From Cyclobacterium salsum (GTDB taxonomy: Bacteria; Bacteroidota; Bacteroidia; Cytophagales; Cyclobacteriaceae), in NCBI RefSeq assembly GCF_010119245.1, contig NZ_WNKG01000009.1:124001-188000 (forward strand): a stretch of DNA of 64,000 bases. Direction: 5' to 3'. Made by a program: the position numbers and the translations under genes. Of the stretch, positions 43,385-52,625 are shown piece after piece. The stretch's first letter is position 1. Each line of letters starts with the position of its first letter. The notes below the pieces were generated by a model, which did not search any database, was not told where the DNA came from, and saw nothing but the letters and a program-made list of their open reading frames with translations.

Positions 43385-44120
43385 GGCCAAGCTAATCGCC
43401 TTCATTTTAGGGGTATTCATCGTAAGCTCCTGTGTGCGGAAACCACTTTCCTATAGCGCAGACAGTGTAATGGAGGAGTTCGAGCCTTTTTACCTGGATT
43501 ATAACTACCTTACGGCAAAGGGTCGTGTGACCCTGGAAGAGCAAGATGGGAAAATCACCAAAGGAACGTTAAACATCCGAGCCAAGAAAGACAGCGTCAT
43601 CTGGTTTAACATGTCTCCCGGGCTGGGCATTGAGGCGGTGAGAGGATATATCAGTACGGATCAAATCAAAATTCGGGACCGGATAAACGGACAAAAAATC
43701 GACATGGGGTATGCGGAGTTTCAGGAAAAATTCGGCGTTCCACTGTCCTTCTCGCTTTTCCAAAACCTATTATTTGCCAATATCCCACACGAATTCAGTT
43801 ACCGGGATCGATTGATCCGGATTGGAAAAACCTTTGAATTAAGACAAGAAAGAGAAAATATACAGTACAAAACCCTGATAGACGCAGGCCATGGAAAAGT
43901 GACGCAGTTGGAAAGTGAGGCATCAAAAACCAGGTCTGGAAGTGTTTCCGCCTCCTACATGGATTTCAGAGACCTGCAAGGCCAGCCCTTTCCTTATCAG
44001 GCCATCATAAAAATGGTGCTCAGCCTGCCACAGAAACCTAAATCCAATTTCTTTCTCAATGCAGAAATGGTAAAAGTAGAACTAACGGATGATCCCATCA
44101 GCTTTCCATATAATTTTTAA
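43377..44120 (+). CDS. DUF4292 lipoprotein
   Basis: The 247-residue product has a lipobox V-S-S-C19, so it is lipid-anchored. The body is beta-rich (T-A-K-G-R-V-T-L-E, S-V-I-W-F-N-M-S-P-G-L-G-I-E, F-P-Y-Q-A-I-I-K), the LolA/LolB-like pattern described for DUF4292. The family is restricted to Bacteroidota and its role is unproven; the fold suggests binding of a lipid or lipoprotein. It overlaps genes on both sides, eight bases with the TPR gene and 32 with the LytM gene, so all three are made together. Confidence 0.88.
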   Translation: MSKAKLIAFILGVFIVSSCVRKPLSYSADSVMEEFEPFYLDYNYLTAKGRVTLEEQDGKITKGTLNIRAKKDSVIWFNMSPGLGIEAVRGYISTDQIKIRDRINGQKIDMGYAEFQEKFGVPLSFSLFQNLLFANIPHEFSYRDRLIRIGKTFELRQERENIQYKTLIDAGHGKVTQLESEASKTRSGSVSASYMDFRDLQGQPFPYQAIIKMVLSLPQKPKSNFFLNAEMVKVELTDDPISFPYNF

Positions 44121-45366
44121 CTTTTCTTTTCATCGCTCAGTTTTCCTACTGGTTTTTGCTCTCCTCCTGATGGCGGGTCCATCAGCAGCACAGGTAACGG
44201 CCAACAGAGCCGAGCTGGAGGAAGAAAAAGCCAGGATTCAAAAGAGGCTACGGGAGTTTGATACGGTATTAAAAAGAACGACGAATGAAAAACGGATTTC
44301 ATTGGGAGAATTGCGTGCCGTCAATCAAAAACTAGAAGCCAGAGAAAGCTACATCGCCACGTTAAACAGGGAATTGAGGCTCGTAAAACAAGAAATACAG
44401 CAGACCTCTTCCCGTATCGATCAGCTGGAGGAGGAACTGAAAAATCTGAAGGAAGAGTATGCAAAAATGATTTATACTTCGTACAAATTGAATCAAGGCG
44501 TAAACCTCGTGGCGTTTATTTTCACTTCTGCCACCTTCAAACAGTTTTACATGAGGCTAAAATACCTCAAACAATACAGCGATGCGCGTAAAAAGCAGGT
44601 GGAACAGATGGAAAAAGTTAGTCAGGACCTGACCCAAAAGCAACAGGAACTGGAGGCACAGCGCTCCAATCAACTCGCGGTATTGGCACAGGAAGAAGAA
44701 CAACGGAAGGAGCTAAATGAGCTAAAAGCGGAACAGCAGCAATTAGTAAGTTCGTTGAGTCAAAAGGAAGAGGCATTGAAAAAAGAAATTGCTGCCACCC
44801 GAAAGCAACAGGAAGAGTTGAATCAATTGATCAAACGAGTGATCGAGGAAGAAATGCGACTGGCCAGAGCGCGAGAAGCAAGGGAAAACGAGGCAGCTAC
44901 CGAGCAGCCTGCGGAAAAAAGCCTTCCCGCTGCGCCCAAAGCTACCGCACTTTCCACATCCTTTGCCAGTAACCGGGGGAAAATACCCTGGCCGGTAGAA
45001 TCCGGTTTTATTTCCAGAAAATACGGAACCTATCCGCACCCTACGCTAAAAGGAATCACCGAAACCAATGACGGCGTCGATATTCAAACCAACAATAACG
45101 CTCCAGTTAAAGCGGTATTTGCCGGGAAAGTTACCAAAATAACCACTGTCCCGGGTATGGGGGGAACCATTATTATTAAACACGGAGATTTTTACACGAT
45201 GTACAGCCGGCTAAAAACCATTTCAGTGAAATCCGGCCAGGATGTTAATACATCCACCGTAATTGGCACAGTGTATACGGATTCCGACGGTATATCCGAA
45301 CTTCATTTTCAAACCTGGAAAGGTTTGGAAGTAATGGACCCAAGTATTTGGCTTTCTAGCAAATAA
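44089..45366 (+). CDS. EnvC-like coiled-coil LytM protein (degenerate peptidase)
   Basis: The 425-residue secreted protein has a signal peptide (cleavage near S-A-A-Q), a long coiled coil (about 35-275, rich in E, K, Q) and a C-terminal M23/LytM domain (about 300-425). Two catalytic positions are changed. The first zinc motif G-x-H-x-G-x-D appears as T-N-D-G-V-D-I, with His replaced by Asn. The terminal H-x-H appears as E-L-H-F, with the first His replaced by Glu. The family's Y-x-H-L is Y-S-R-L. It should therefore bind and activate a cell-wall amidase during division, as EnvC does, and not cut peptidoglycan itself. It is the last gene of the TPR-DUF4292 unit. Confidence 0.9.
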   Translation: MIPSAFHIIFNFSFHRSVFLLVFALLLMAGPSAAQVTANRAELEEEKARIQKRLREFDTVLKRTTNEKRISLGELRAVNQKLEARESYIATLNRELRLVKQEIQQTSSRIDQLEEELKNLKEEYAKMIYTSYKLNQGVNLVAFIFTSATFKQFYMRLKYLKQYSDARKKQVEQMEKVSQDLTQKQQELEAQRSNQLAVLAQEEEQRKELNELKAEQQQLVSSLSQKEEALKKEIAATRKQQEELNQLIKRVIEEEMRLARAREARENEAATEQPAEKSLPAAPKATALSTSFASNRGKIPWPVESGFISRKYGTYPHPTLKGITETNDGVDIQTNNNAPVKAVFAGKVTKITTVPGMGGTIIIKHGDFYTMYSRLKTISVKSGQDVNTSTVIGTVYTDSDGISELHFQTWKGLEVMDPSIWLSSK

Positions 45367-45419
45367 TGCTTAAATTTTAGTATATTTAGAAAAAAAAATT
45401 ACAACATGCTTTATTTCCT

Positions 45420-45449
45420 TTGCGTTAGAAAAGCACAGTTCTATATTTG
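45420..45449 (+). promoter_or_regulatory. Promoter of tatA
   Basis: TTG, a 19-base spacer and TATATTTG give a full match to the Bacteroidota consensus, 31 bases before the tatA ATG. Confidence 0.75.
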
Positions 45450-45479
45450 TAATAATTTCATAATCAAAATAAGCAAAAC

Positions 45480-45689
45480 ATGAGTACATTGGGTTTTATA
45501 CAAAATATCGGAGGAGGATCACTTGTGATCATCGTTCTGGTAGTCATCCTTCTTTTTGGGGCAAAAAGGATTCCTGAACTGGCCAGAGGCCTGGGTAGGG
45601 GTATCCGTGAATTCAAAGATGCCACCAAAGAGATTCAGGATGATTTGGAGGAAGGACTGAAGGATGACAACAAAAAAGCAAAAAAATAA
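45480..45689 (+). CDS. tatA: Sec-independent translocase protein TatA/E
   Basis: The 69-residue protein has the TatA plan: a short N-terminus, one transmembrane helix (S-L-V-I-I-V-L-V-V-I-L-L), the hinge F-G-A-K-R-I-P-E-L-A-R-G-L-G and an amphipathic helix with a charged tail. It forms the pore of the twin-arginine pathway for folded proteins. At least three exported proteins in this window carry twin-arginine signals. No tatC is present here. It has its own promoter and its last 26 bases overlap gatA. Confidence 0.93.
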   Translation: MSTLGFIQNIGGGSLVIIVLVVILLFGAKRIPELARGLGRGIREFKDATKEIQDDLEEGLKDDNKKAKK

Positions 45690-47127
45690 CAGGTTGGAAA
45701 AATTTCTTTCATTCGATGAGATAAAAAAATCGCTGGAAAAAAAGGAAACGGATTGTAAAGCGATTGTTACTTATTACCTAAACAACATTAAGACGAAGGC
45801 GCAATTAAACGCCTTCGTTGAAGTTTATGGACCCTCTGCTTTGGAGCAGGCGGCTGCCATAGATGAAAAAATTACTGCTGGTAAAGCAGGCAAACTAGCA
45901 GGCATGGTGGTGGGGATCAAAGATGTCCTTTGCTATCAGGGTCATGTGGCCAATGCGTCCAGCAAAATTCTGGAAGGATTCGAATCTCAGTTTACCGCTA
46001 CCGCCATTCAACGGCTAATTGACCAGGATGCCATCATTATTGGCAGACTCAATTGCGATGAGTTTGGTATGGGGTCTTCCAATGAAAATACGGTACATGG
46101 TCCCGTACTGAATGCCCTGGATGAAAGTCGTGTGCCCGGCGGGTCTTCGGGTGGGTCCGCTGTAGCCGTGCAAGCTAATCTTTGTACGGTTTCGCTCGGA
46201 ACAGATACGGGCGGTTCCGTTCGTCAGCCGGCAGCTTTCACTGGCGTTATTGGGATCAAACCTACCTATTCCAGGGTTTCCCGTTTTGGGTTGATTGCCT
46301 ATGCCTCCTCCTTTGACACCATCGGTGTCTTTTCAAGAAATGTCAGAGATAATGCCCTGATATTGGAAACCATGGCTGGCCCGGATGAATACGATAGCAC
46401 TTCCTCACGCAAACCCGTTCCCGCGTACAGCAACCTGCTTCATTTTGACAAGCCTGCCAAAATCGCCTATCTTAAAGAAACGGTGCATTCGGATGCTCTG
46501 CAGCCGGAAATAAAAGCACATACAATGCAGGTACTCGACAACCTGAAAAATGAAGGTCATCAGGTGGAGGAGGTGAATTTCCCTTTATTGGATTATGTGT
46601 TACCAACTTACTATATATTGACCACTGCTGAGGCCAGCTCGAACCTTTCCAGATTTGACGGTGTTAAATACGGGTATAGGTCATCAAATGCCCACAATCT
46701 GGAAAGCATGTACAAGCTCACCCGGTCCGAGGGATTTGGTGAGGAGGTAAAAAGGAGAATCATGTTGGGGACTTTTGTGTTGAGTGCCAGTTATTACGAT
46801 GCCTATTTCACAAAAGCCCAGAAAGTTCGGCGGTTGATCAAGGAATTCACTGAAAACTTATTGACCAAGTTCGACTATATTGTTTTGCCAACAACTCCGA
46901 GTACGGCCTTCAAATTTGGGGAGCATTCAAATGACCCGGTGGCCATGTACCTGGAAGACCTTTTTACCGTGCAGGCCTCCGTCTCCGGAGTTCCATCCAT
47001 ATCCATTCCAAACGGAAAGGATGAAAATGGTTTGCCCATTGGTCTGCAGATTATGACCAATTCGTTTAAAGAAGCGGAATTATATGCCTTTGCTAACTAC
47101 TTAAGTGAGCGGGCAGCTACTAATTAG
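45664..47127 (+). CDS. gatA: Asp/Glu-tRNA amidotransferase subunit A
   Basis: GatA releases ammonia from glutamine to amidate Glu-tRNA(Gln) or Asp-tRNA(Asn) with GatB and GatC. The amidase-signature triad is visible: Lys in V-G-I-K-D-V, cis-Ser in G-G-S-S-G-G-S-A, and the nucleophile Ser in D-T-G-G-S-V-R-Q-P. The 487-residue length is normal. The first ATG overlaps tatA by 26 bases; an in-frame TTG at 45693, just past the tatA stop, is a reasonable alternative because the family usually starts near L-S-F-D-E-I. gatB and gatC are not in the window. Confidence 0.92.
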   Translation: MTTKKQKNNRLEKFLSFDEIKKSLEKKETDCKAIVTYYLNNIKTKAQLNAFVEVYGPSALEQAAAIDEKITAGKAGKLAGMVVGIKDVLCYQGHVANASSKILEGFESQFTATAIQRLIDQDAIIIGRLNCDEFGMGSSNENTVHGPVLNALDESRVPGGSSGGSAVAVQANLCTVSLGTDTGGSVRQPAAFTGVIGIKPTYSRVSRFGLIAYASSFDTIGVFSRNVRDNALILETMAGPDEYDSTSSRKPVPAYSNLLHFDKPAKIAYLKETVHSDALQPEIKAHTMQVLDNLKNEGHQVEEVNFPLLDYVLPTYYILTTAEASSNLSRFDGVKYGYRSSNAHNLESMYKLTRSEGFGEEVKRRIMLGTFVLSASYYDAYFTKAQKVRRLIKEFTENLLTKFDYIVLPTTPSTAFKFGEHSNDPVAMYLEDLFTVQASVSGVPSISIPNGKDENGLPIGLQIMTNSFKEAELYAFANYLSERAATN

Positions 47128-47134
47128 TAAATAA

Positions 47135-48538
47135 ATGATTACGGATATGAGGGAAGGATTTTTAAAAAACGTGTTGAGGGGCTTGCTTGCCGGGATTTTG
47201 TTTTTACCCGCAGCAATTGCACAGGATCAGGTAGTAAGTCTATCGGAAGGAGAGGCAAGTACGGCCACGGTAGCTCCTTATTATGACTATGAACATATAC
47301 CGGACTTCACCTATGAAGAAGTGGAAAAGCGAGTCTCGGCAATGGAAACCGACATGCCATTTGAGCTTAACGAGACCATTTTTGCTTTTATAAACTACTT
47401 TACTGTTCGAAACAGGGATTATACCCGGATGGTTTTAGCCCGTCAGGACATGTATTTTCCGATGTTTGACGAGGCATTGGACAAGCACCAGATGCCGGAA
47501 GACATTAAATACCTGGCGATCATTGAATCCGGGCTGAATCCCAGTGCCCGATCGAGAATGGGTGCCAGCGGATTGTGGCAATTCATGCCTGCAACGGGAA
47601 AAGAATTCCAGTTATACATCAACAGCCACGTTGATGATCGGCTTGATCCGGAAAAATCCACGGATGCCGCTCTGCGGTACCTGAAAGCCCTGAACCGAAG
47701 GTTTAACAACTGGGAACTGGCATTGGCAGCCTATAACTGTGGCCCGGGAAATGTCAACAAAGCCATCCGAAGATCCGGAGGGAAAAGGACATTTTGGGGT
47801 ATTTATCGCTATTTACCCCGCGAAACAAGAAGCTATATTCCCCAATTTCAAGCCATCATGTACGTACTCCGGCACGCTGAAGAACATAATCTGATATTAG
47901 AAGAACCAGCTTATGCCATGGACTTTGATAAAGTAAGTATGGGTGCCGAATTTACACTGAAGGATTTGGCCAAACACACCGAATTATGTCTGGAAGATCT
48001 GGAGTACTTAAATCCCTCCCTTCTTAGAGGAGAAGTACCTGATTTTAAGAAAAACATGACAATCAATGTTCCCAAGTACATGCATGCCTACATCACCGAA
48101 AACCAGCCCAGGCTGGTAGACTCCCTTATGGTAGAAAAGGAACGGTACCTGGCATCTCTACCCGATGAACCGGAAAAACCGATCCACAACCTTACCTATC
48201 GGGTGCAGAGAGGGGACGTTTTAGGGAAAATTGCACAACAATATGGTGTTTCTGTCAGCCAGTTAAAGTCATGGAATAACCTGTATTCCAATACCATTCG
48301 CGTTGGCCAGGTAATTCATATCTACCAGGATAACCCCACCTTTGAAAAAAGCATTGCTTCCTCCCAGCAACCTGCGGTTTCTGAAACCCGTGCCGGGAAA
48401 ATGTATACCGTTCAGCCCGGTGATTCCTTATGGTTAATCTCCAGGAGACTGGAAGGAGTGACCATAGAGCAGCTTAAAAAGCTGAATAACCTCAATACAA
48501 ACCAAATCAAGCCGGGTCAAAAATTAATTATTGGATAA
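47135..48538 (+). CDS. LysM-containing lytic transglycosylase (MltD-like)
   Basis: The 467-residue periplasmic enzyme cuts peptidoglycan glycan chains. After a signal peptide (cleavage near A-I-A-Q) comes a leader region and an SLT domain with the catalytic glutamate E131 in A-I-I-E-S-G-L-N-P, then G-A-S-G-L-W-Q-F-M-P-A-T-G and A-A-Y-N-C-G-P-G-N-V-N. Two LysM modules follow (Y-R-V-Q-R-G-D-V-L-G-K-I near 356 and Y-T-V-Q-P-G-D-S-L-W-L-I near 424), which bind the wall. It starts eight bases after gatA. An ATG at codon 5 is an alternative start. Confidence 0.93.
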   Translation: MITDMREGFLKNVLRGLLAGILFLPAAIAQDQVVSLSEGEASTATVAPYYDYEHIPDFTYEEVEKRVSAMETDMPFELNETIFAFINYFTVRNRDYTRMVLARQDMYFPMFDEALDKHQMPEDIKYLAIIESGLNPSARSRMGASGLWQFMPATGKEFQLYINSHVDDRLDPEKSTDAALRYLKALNRRFNNWELALAAYNCGPGNVNKAIRRSGGKRTFWGIYRYLPRETRSYIPQFQAIMYVLRHAEEHNLILEEPAYAMDFDKVSMGAEFTLKDLAKHTELCLEDLEYLNPSLLRGEVPDFKKNMTINVPKYMHAYITENQPRLVDSLMVEKERYLASLPDEPEKPIHNLTYRVQRGDVLGKIAQQYGVSVSQLKSWNNLYSNTIRVGQVIHIYQDNPTFEKSIASSQQPAVSETRAGKMYTVQPGDSLWLISRRLEGVTIEQLKKLNNLNTNQIKPGQKLIIG

Positions 48539-48616
48539 TTTTAAAACTAATTTTTTAATTTTATTTTTTTCAATAGGCAATTATTCCTAATTTAGGCTTA
48601 GGTAAAAAACTACCCT

Positions 48617-49717
48617 ATGGAAAAAAATATCAGATTATACATTTTCGTTTTATTTGCAGCTTTTGCCCTTGCTTCTTGTGAGGGAAGTAGCGAGAATGAT
48701 TCCTCCAGCAACAAACCCAGGGCCCGGGGATCGCTTGGAGAAATCCTGTTGGTGATCGATTCTGCCAAATATGCAGGACCGGTTGGAGATGCGTTAAGGG
48801 ATATCTTCCAAGATGATATTCCAGGTATTATTCGTTCTGAATCCATGTTTTACATACGAAAAGTGGATCCGCGAGCACTAACCCGGATCTTGAAGATGGC
48901 CAATAACATGGTATATGTCACCACTTTCGATGACTCCAGTCCTGCGAGCAGGGTTATCAATAATCAATTTACGCCTGAATCCGTGGAGATGAGCAGAGGA
49001 GATTCATCCCTATTCATGTTGCGAAATAAGGATGAATTTGCCAGAGGCCAGGAGGTGATGTACCTCTTTGGAGAAAATGAAGAAGAACTGGTCCAAAACT
49101 TACGCGCCAACAAAACCCAACTTCAGAATTTTTTCATCAACAGGGAAAAAGAAGGACTGGCCAGGGCGCTGTTTAATCGAAAAAATGGGATAGCAAGCAC
49201 CAAATCCCAAGAAAAATTTGGCCTAACCCTGAATTTGCCCGCTTCTTACCAATTCGTACTGGAAGAAGAAAAGTTTCTATGGTTTCGACAACCTACTCCC
49301 AGGCCCGATAAACCAGACATAAGCCTGTTTTTCTACGAAACGGATTACACTGATGAGTCGCAGGTCTTTCCGGAAAACATCATTGCTTTCCGCGATGAGA
49401 TTACCAAAACGCGTATATTTGGCGACCCGGATATTAAAGAATCGTATTTGGTGACCGAAAAGCAGGTGCCTCCGGTCTTCAAAAACACGCAGATTGATGG
49501 TAAATTCAGTATTGAGATGCGGGGTTCCTGGAAGACCAACAACTTATCCATGGGGGGATCCTTTTTGTCGTATACGGTGGTAGATGACAAAAATGGGAAA
49601 CTATTCTACATGGAAGGATTTGTCTATTACCCCAATGAGGCACATAGAGCCTCTCTTCGGGAAATTGAAACCATTTTACAAGCCACTTCATTTGAAAATG
49701 AGGAAGAAGAAAACTAA
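48617..49717 (+). CDS. DUF4837 lipoprotein
   Basis: The 366-residue protein has a lipobox L-A-S-C21 and a low-complexity serine-rich linker, then the DUF4837 body starting G-S-L-G-E-I-L-L-V-I-D near residue 37. Other landmarks are L-R-D-I-F-Q and the C-terminal R-G-S-W and Y-V-Y-Y-P-like strands. The family is limited to Bacteroidota and has no known activity. Its place between wall-enzyme and core-metabolism genes gives no clear hint. It is probably in the periplasm, lipid-anchored. Confidence 0.85.
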   Translation: MEKNIRLYIFVLFAAFALASCEGSSENDSSSNKPRARGSLGEILLVIDSAKYAGPVGDALRDIFQDDIPGIIRSESMFYIRKVDPRALTRILKMANNMVYVTTFDDSSPASRVINNQFTPESVEMSRGDSSLFMLRNKDEFARGQEVMYLFGENEEELVQNLRANKTQLQNFFINREKEGLARALFNRKNGIASTKSQEKFGLTLNLPASYQFVLEEEKFLWFRQPTPRPDKPDISLFFYETDYTDESQVFPENIIAFRDEITKTRIFGDPDIKESYLVTEKQVPPVFKNTQIDGKFSIEMRGSWKTNNLSMGGSFLSYTVVDDKNGKLFYMEGFVYYPNEAHRASLREIETILQATSFENEEEEN

Positions 49718-49751
49718 GTCCTAATTTGTACCATTTTTCCCCAGCCTATTA

Positions 49752-52016
49752 ATGAAGATCAGAAAAGAGGATGCATTAAATTACCATCAATTCAAAAAAC
49801 CTGGAAAAATAGAAGTGATACCTTCTAAGCCCCTTTCCAGTCAGCTTGATCTCGCCCTCGCCTACTCTCCTGGCGTGGCCGAACCCTGCAAAGCCATACA
49901 GGAAGACCCGGATTCCATCTACAAATACACCGCCAAAGGCAACCTTGTGGCCGTTATTTCCAACGGTACTGCCGTATTGGGACTGGGAAATATCGGTCCG
50001 GAAGCTTCCAAACCCGTTATGGAGGGAAAAGGGGTATTGTTTAAAAAATTCGCCGGAATAGACGTTTTTGATCTGGAAATTGACGAAAACGATCCGGACA
50101 GTTTAATTCAGATTATTCGCTCCCTTGAGCCGACTTTTGGTGGGATTAATCTGGAAGACATCAAAGCTCCGGAGTGTTTTATCATCGAAAAGAGATTGAA
50201 AGAATTGATGAAAATCCCGGTCATGCACGATGACCAGCATGGAACGGCCATTATATCCGGAGCCGCCCTCCTGAATGCATTGGGGATGATCGGCAAACGT
50301 ATAGAAGACATTAAACTCGTCGTCAGCGGTGCAGGAGCAGCGGCGGTATCCTGTGCACGTTTTTACGTTGGCCTGGGGGTAAAATTGGAAAACCTCATCA
50401 TGTGTGACATCGAAGGGGTCATCCGGCAGGACAGACCCGGGCTTAACGAAATTCATCAAATGTTTGCCACCGACAAAGATATTCATCACATCACCGATGC
50501 TATGAAGGGGGCTGATGTATTTCTGGGCCTCTCTGCAGGTAATATTATCAGCCAGGAACAAGTTCAGTCCATGGCTGCCAATCCAATTGTATTTGCGCTG
50601 GCCAACCCTACCCCCGAGATAAGCTACGAAGAAGCCATGGCAGCCCGAAAAGACATCATCATGGCAACCGGCCGGTCGGACTATCCCAACCAGGTCAATA
50701 ATGTCATCGGGTTTCCCTATATTTTCAGAGGAGCACTGGACGTGCGGGCTACGGGTATCAATGAAGAAATGAAGCTGGCAGCAGCCTATGCGATTGCCAA
50801 CCTGGCAAAGGAGCCGGTACCCGATATTGTCAACAAAGCTTACGGTGAAACCAAATTGGCCTTTGGAAAAACCTATCTGATCCCCAAACCGTTGGATCCC
50901 CGGCTGATTACCACTATTGCCCCAGCAGTAGCCAAGGCTGCCATGGCTTCCGGAGTAGCCAAAACCCATATTCAGGATTGGGAAGCGTATGAATTGGACC
51001 TGCAGGAACGAATAGGAATAGACCAGCGGTTGATGTCCCGTGTCATTGCCCGGGCGAAGAAAGAGCCCAAACGTGTCGTTTTTGCCGAGGCAGACAATCC
51101 CAAAATCCTGAAAGCCGCCCAGTTAATCCGGGATGAAGGTATCGGAGAGCCCATTCTGCTGGGTAACCGCCAAAAAATAAAAAAACTGATCAGGGTCAAC
51201 TCACTGGATCTGGAATCGGTAAAAGTTATTGATCCCAACGAAGAAAAAGCGACGATCAGGCGTTTTGGTGAAATTCTTTACGACAAGCGAAAACGGAAAG
51301 GGCTGACTCCCTATGAGGCACGAAAACTCATGAAAGACCGGAATTACTTCGGGGCCATGATGGTAGAAGTGGGCGAGGGAGATGCACTAATTTCAGGACT
51401 TACCAAAGATTATCCACGAACCGTATTGCCCTCACTACAAATTATTGGGGTAAAAAAAGGAGTGGACCGCGTAGCCGGTATGTACATCATTAACTCGGAC
51501 AAAGGGCCCTTTTTCTTTGCCGACACCACGGTCAATGAAAATCCTACGGCTGATGAACTGGTGGAGATCATCGGACTCACGGCCAACGGCGTTCGGTTTT
51601 TCGATATTGACCCTAAAGTGGCTATCCTTTCGTTTTCCAATTTCGGATCCGCAAAAGGAAATGTCCCAACCAAAACAGCCCTGGCCACCCAAAAAGCAAA
51701 AGACCGCTTTCCGGAACTCATTATTGAAGGCGAAATGCAAGCCAATGTGGCACTGGATGAAAATATCCAAAAAGAGAATTACCCCTTCAGTGCGTTGATC
51801 AACAATAAAGCGAACACACTGATCTTCCCCGACCTTGCTTCCGGGAATATTGCCTACAAACTGGTGTCAGAAATCGGAAATGCCGAAGCCATAGGACCAA
51901 TTCTATTAGGAATGAATAAATCCGTGCATGTACTCCAACTTGGTAGTTCGGTTAGGGAAATTGTCAACATGGTAGCCATTGCTGTAGTGGATGCCCAAAG
52001 TGTCGAGTCACCATGA
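49752..52016 (+). CDS. maeB: NADP-dependent malic enzyme with phosphotransacetylase-like domain
   Basis: The 754-residue protein has the MaeB layout. The malic enzyme part (about 1-430) shows Y-S-P-G-V-A-E-P-C, the catalytic [15 protein letters not shown], the metal-site H-D-D-Q-H-G-T-A and the NADP fold V-V-S-G-A-G-A-A-A. The C-terminal part (about 430-754) is a phosphate acetyltransferase-like domain that usually serves as a regulatory sensor of acetyl-CoA. It converts malate to pyruvate, making NADPH. The stop overlaps the ruvA start (ATGA), so the two are translationally coupled, an order conserved in Bacteroidota together with sprA. Confidence 0.96.
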   Translation: MKIRKEDALNYHQFKKPGKIEVIPSKPLSSQLDLALAYSPGVAEPCKAIQEDPDSIYKYTAKGNLVAVISNGTAVLGLGNIGPEASKPVMEGKGVLFKKFAGIDVFDLEIDENDPDSLIQIIRSLEPTFGGINLEDIKAPECFIIEKRLKELMKIPVMHDDQHGTAIISGAALLNALGMIGKRIEDIKLVVSGAGAAAVSCARFYVGLGVKLENLIMCDIEGVIRQDRPGLNEIHQMFATDKDIHHITDAMKGADVFLGLSAGNIISQEQVQSMAANPIVFALANPTPEISYEEAMAARKDIIMATGRSDYPNQVNNVIGFPYIFRGALDVRATGINEEMKLAAAYAIANLAKEPVPDIVNKAYGETKLAFGKTYLIPKPLDPRLITTIAPAVAKAAMASGVAKTHIQDWEAYELDLQERIGIDQRLMSRVIARAKKEPKRVVFAEADNPKILKAAQLIRDEGIGEPILLGNRQKIKKLIRVNSLDLESVKVIDPNEEKATIRRFGEILYDKRKRKGLTPYEARKLMKDRNYFGAMMVEVGEGDALISGLTKDYPRTVLPSLQIIGVKKGVDRVAGMYIINSDKGPFFFADTTVNENPTADELVEIIGLTANGVRFFDIDPKVAILSFSNFGSAKGNVPTKTALATQKAKDRFPELIIEGEMQANVALDENIQKENYPFSALINNKANTLIFPDLASGNIAYKLVSEIGNAEAIGPILLGMNKSVHVLQLGSSVREIVNMVAIAVVDAQSVESP

Positions 52017-52615
52017 TCGCTTATTTAAAAGGAAAGCTTACCTACAAGGATCCGACCTATGTGATCATTGATATACAGGGGATAGGATATGAAGTCAAAA
52101 TTTCACTTACCACTTACGGAAAGGTAAAGGAAGAAGAACAAATCTACCTGCATACTTATCAGCATATCAAGGAAGACGGTCATACCCTGTATGGGTTTAA
52201 AGAGCCTTCGGAAAAAAAAGCATTTTTAGAATTGATCTCCATTAATGGTGTAGGCCCTAATACCGGCTTGATGATCCTTTCCTCACTGAGCGTGGAAGAG
52301 TTGGAGCAGGCCATTTTACAGAACGACCACGCCACCATTCAACGGGTAAAAGGGATCGGTGCAAAAACTGCCCAACGTATCGTTTTGGAACTAAAGGATA
52401 AAATTAAGAAAGAAGGAATTTCGACTGGCGATGGTACAATCCCTGGCTTTATTCAAAGCAGCAATAAATTAAAACAGGAAGCGTTACAAGCCTTGATTAC
52501 TCTTGGTTTTACCAAGGCGCAGGCGGAGAAAAATATCCAGACTGTTTTGAAAAAAAGTGGCCCAGATGTTTCGTTGGAAGCATTAATTAAAGCATCTTTA
52601 AAGTCGTCATCATAA
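52013..52615 (+). CDS. ruvA: Holliday junction helicase subunit RuvA
   Basis: RuvA binds Holliday junctions as a tetramer and loads RuvB for branch migration. The 200-residue protein has the N-terminal OB domain ([13 protein letters not shown]-like strand), two helix-hairpin-helix motifs (I-N-G-V-G-P-N-T-G and V-K-G-I-G-A-K-T-A-Q-R-I) and the C-terminal three-helix domain that touches RuvB (E-A-L-Q-A-L-I-T-L-G-F). It overlaps maeB by four bases and is followed 10 bases later by sprA. ruvB is not in the window. Confidence 0.96.
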   Translation: MIAYLKGKLTYKDPTYVIIDIQGIGYEVKISLTTYGKVKEEEQIYLHTYQHIKEDGHTLYGFKEPSEKKAFLELISINGVGPNTGLMILSSLSVEELEQAILQNDHATIQRVKGIGAKTAQRIVLELKDKIKKEGISTGDGTIPGFIQSSNKLKQEALQALITLGFTKAQAEKNIQTVLKKSGPDVSLEALIKASLKSSS

Positions 52616-52625
52616 CCAAGCAACA

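Noticed and set aside
50103-50969. Minus-strand frame of 288 codons opposite maeB
   Set aside because: It is long but lies wholly within the malic enzyme coding sequence and shows no recognisable motif.
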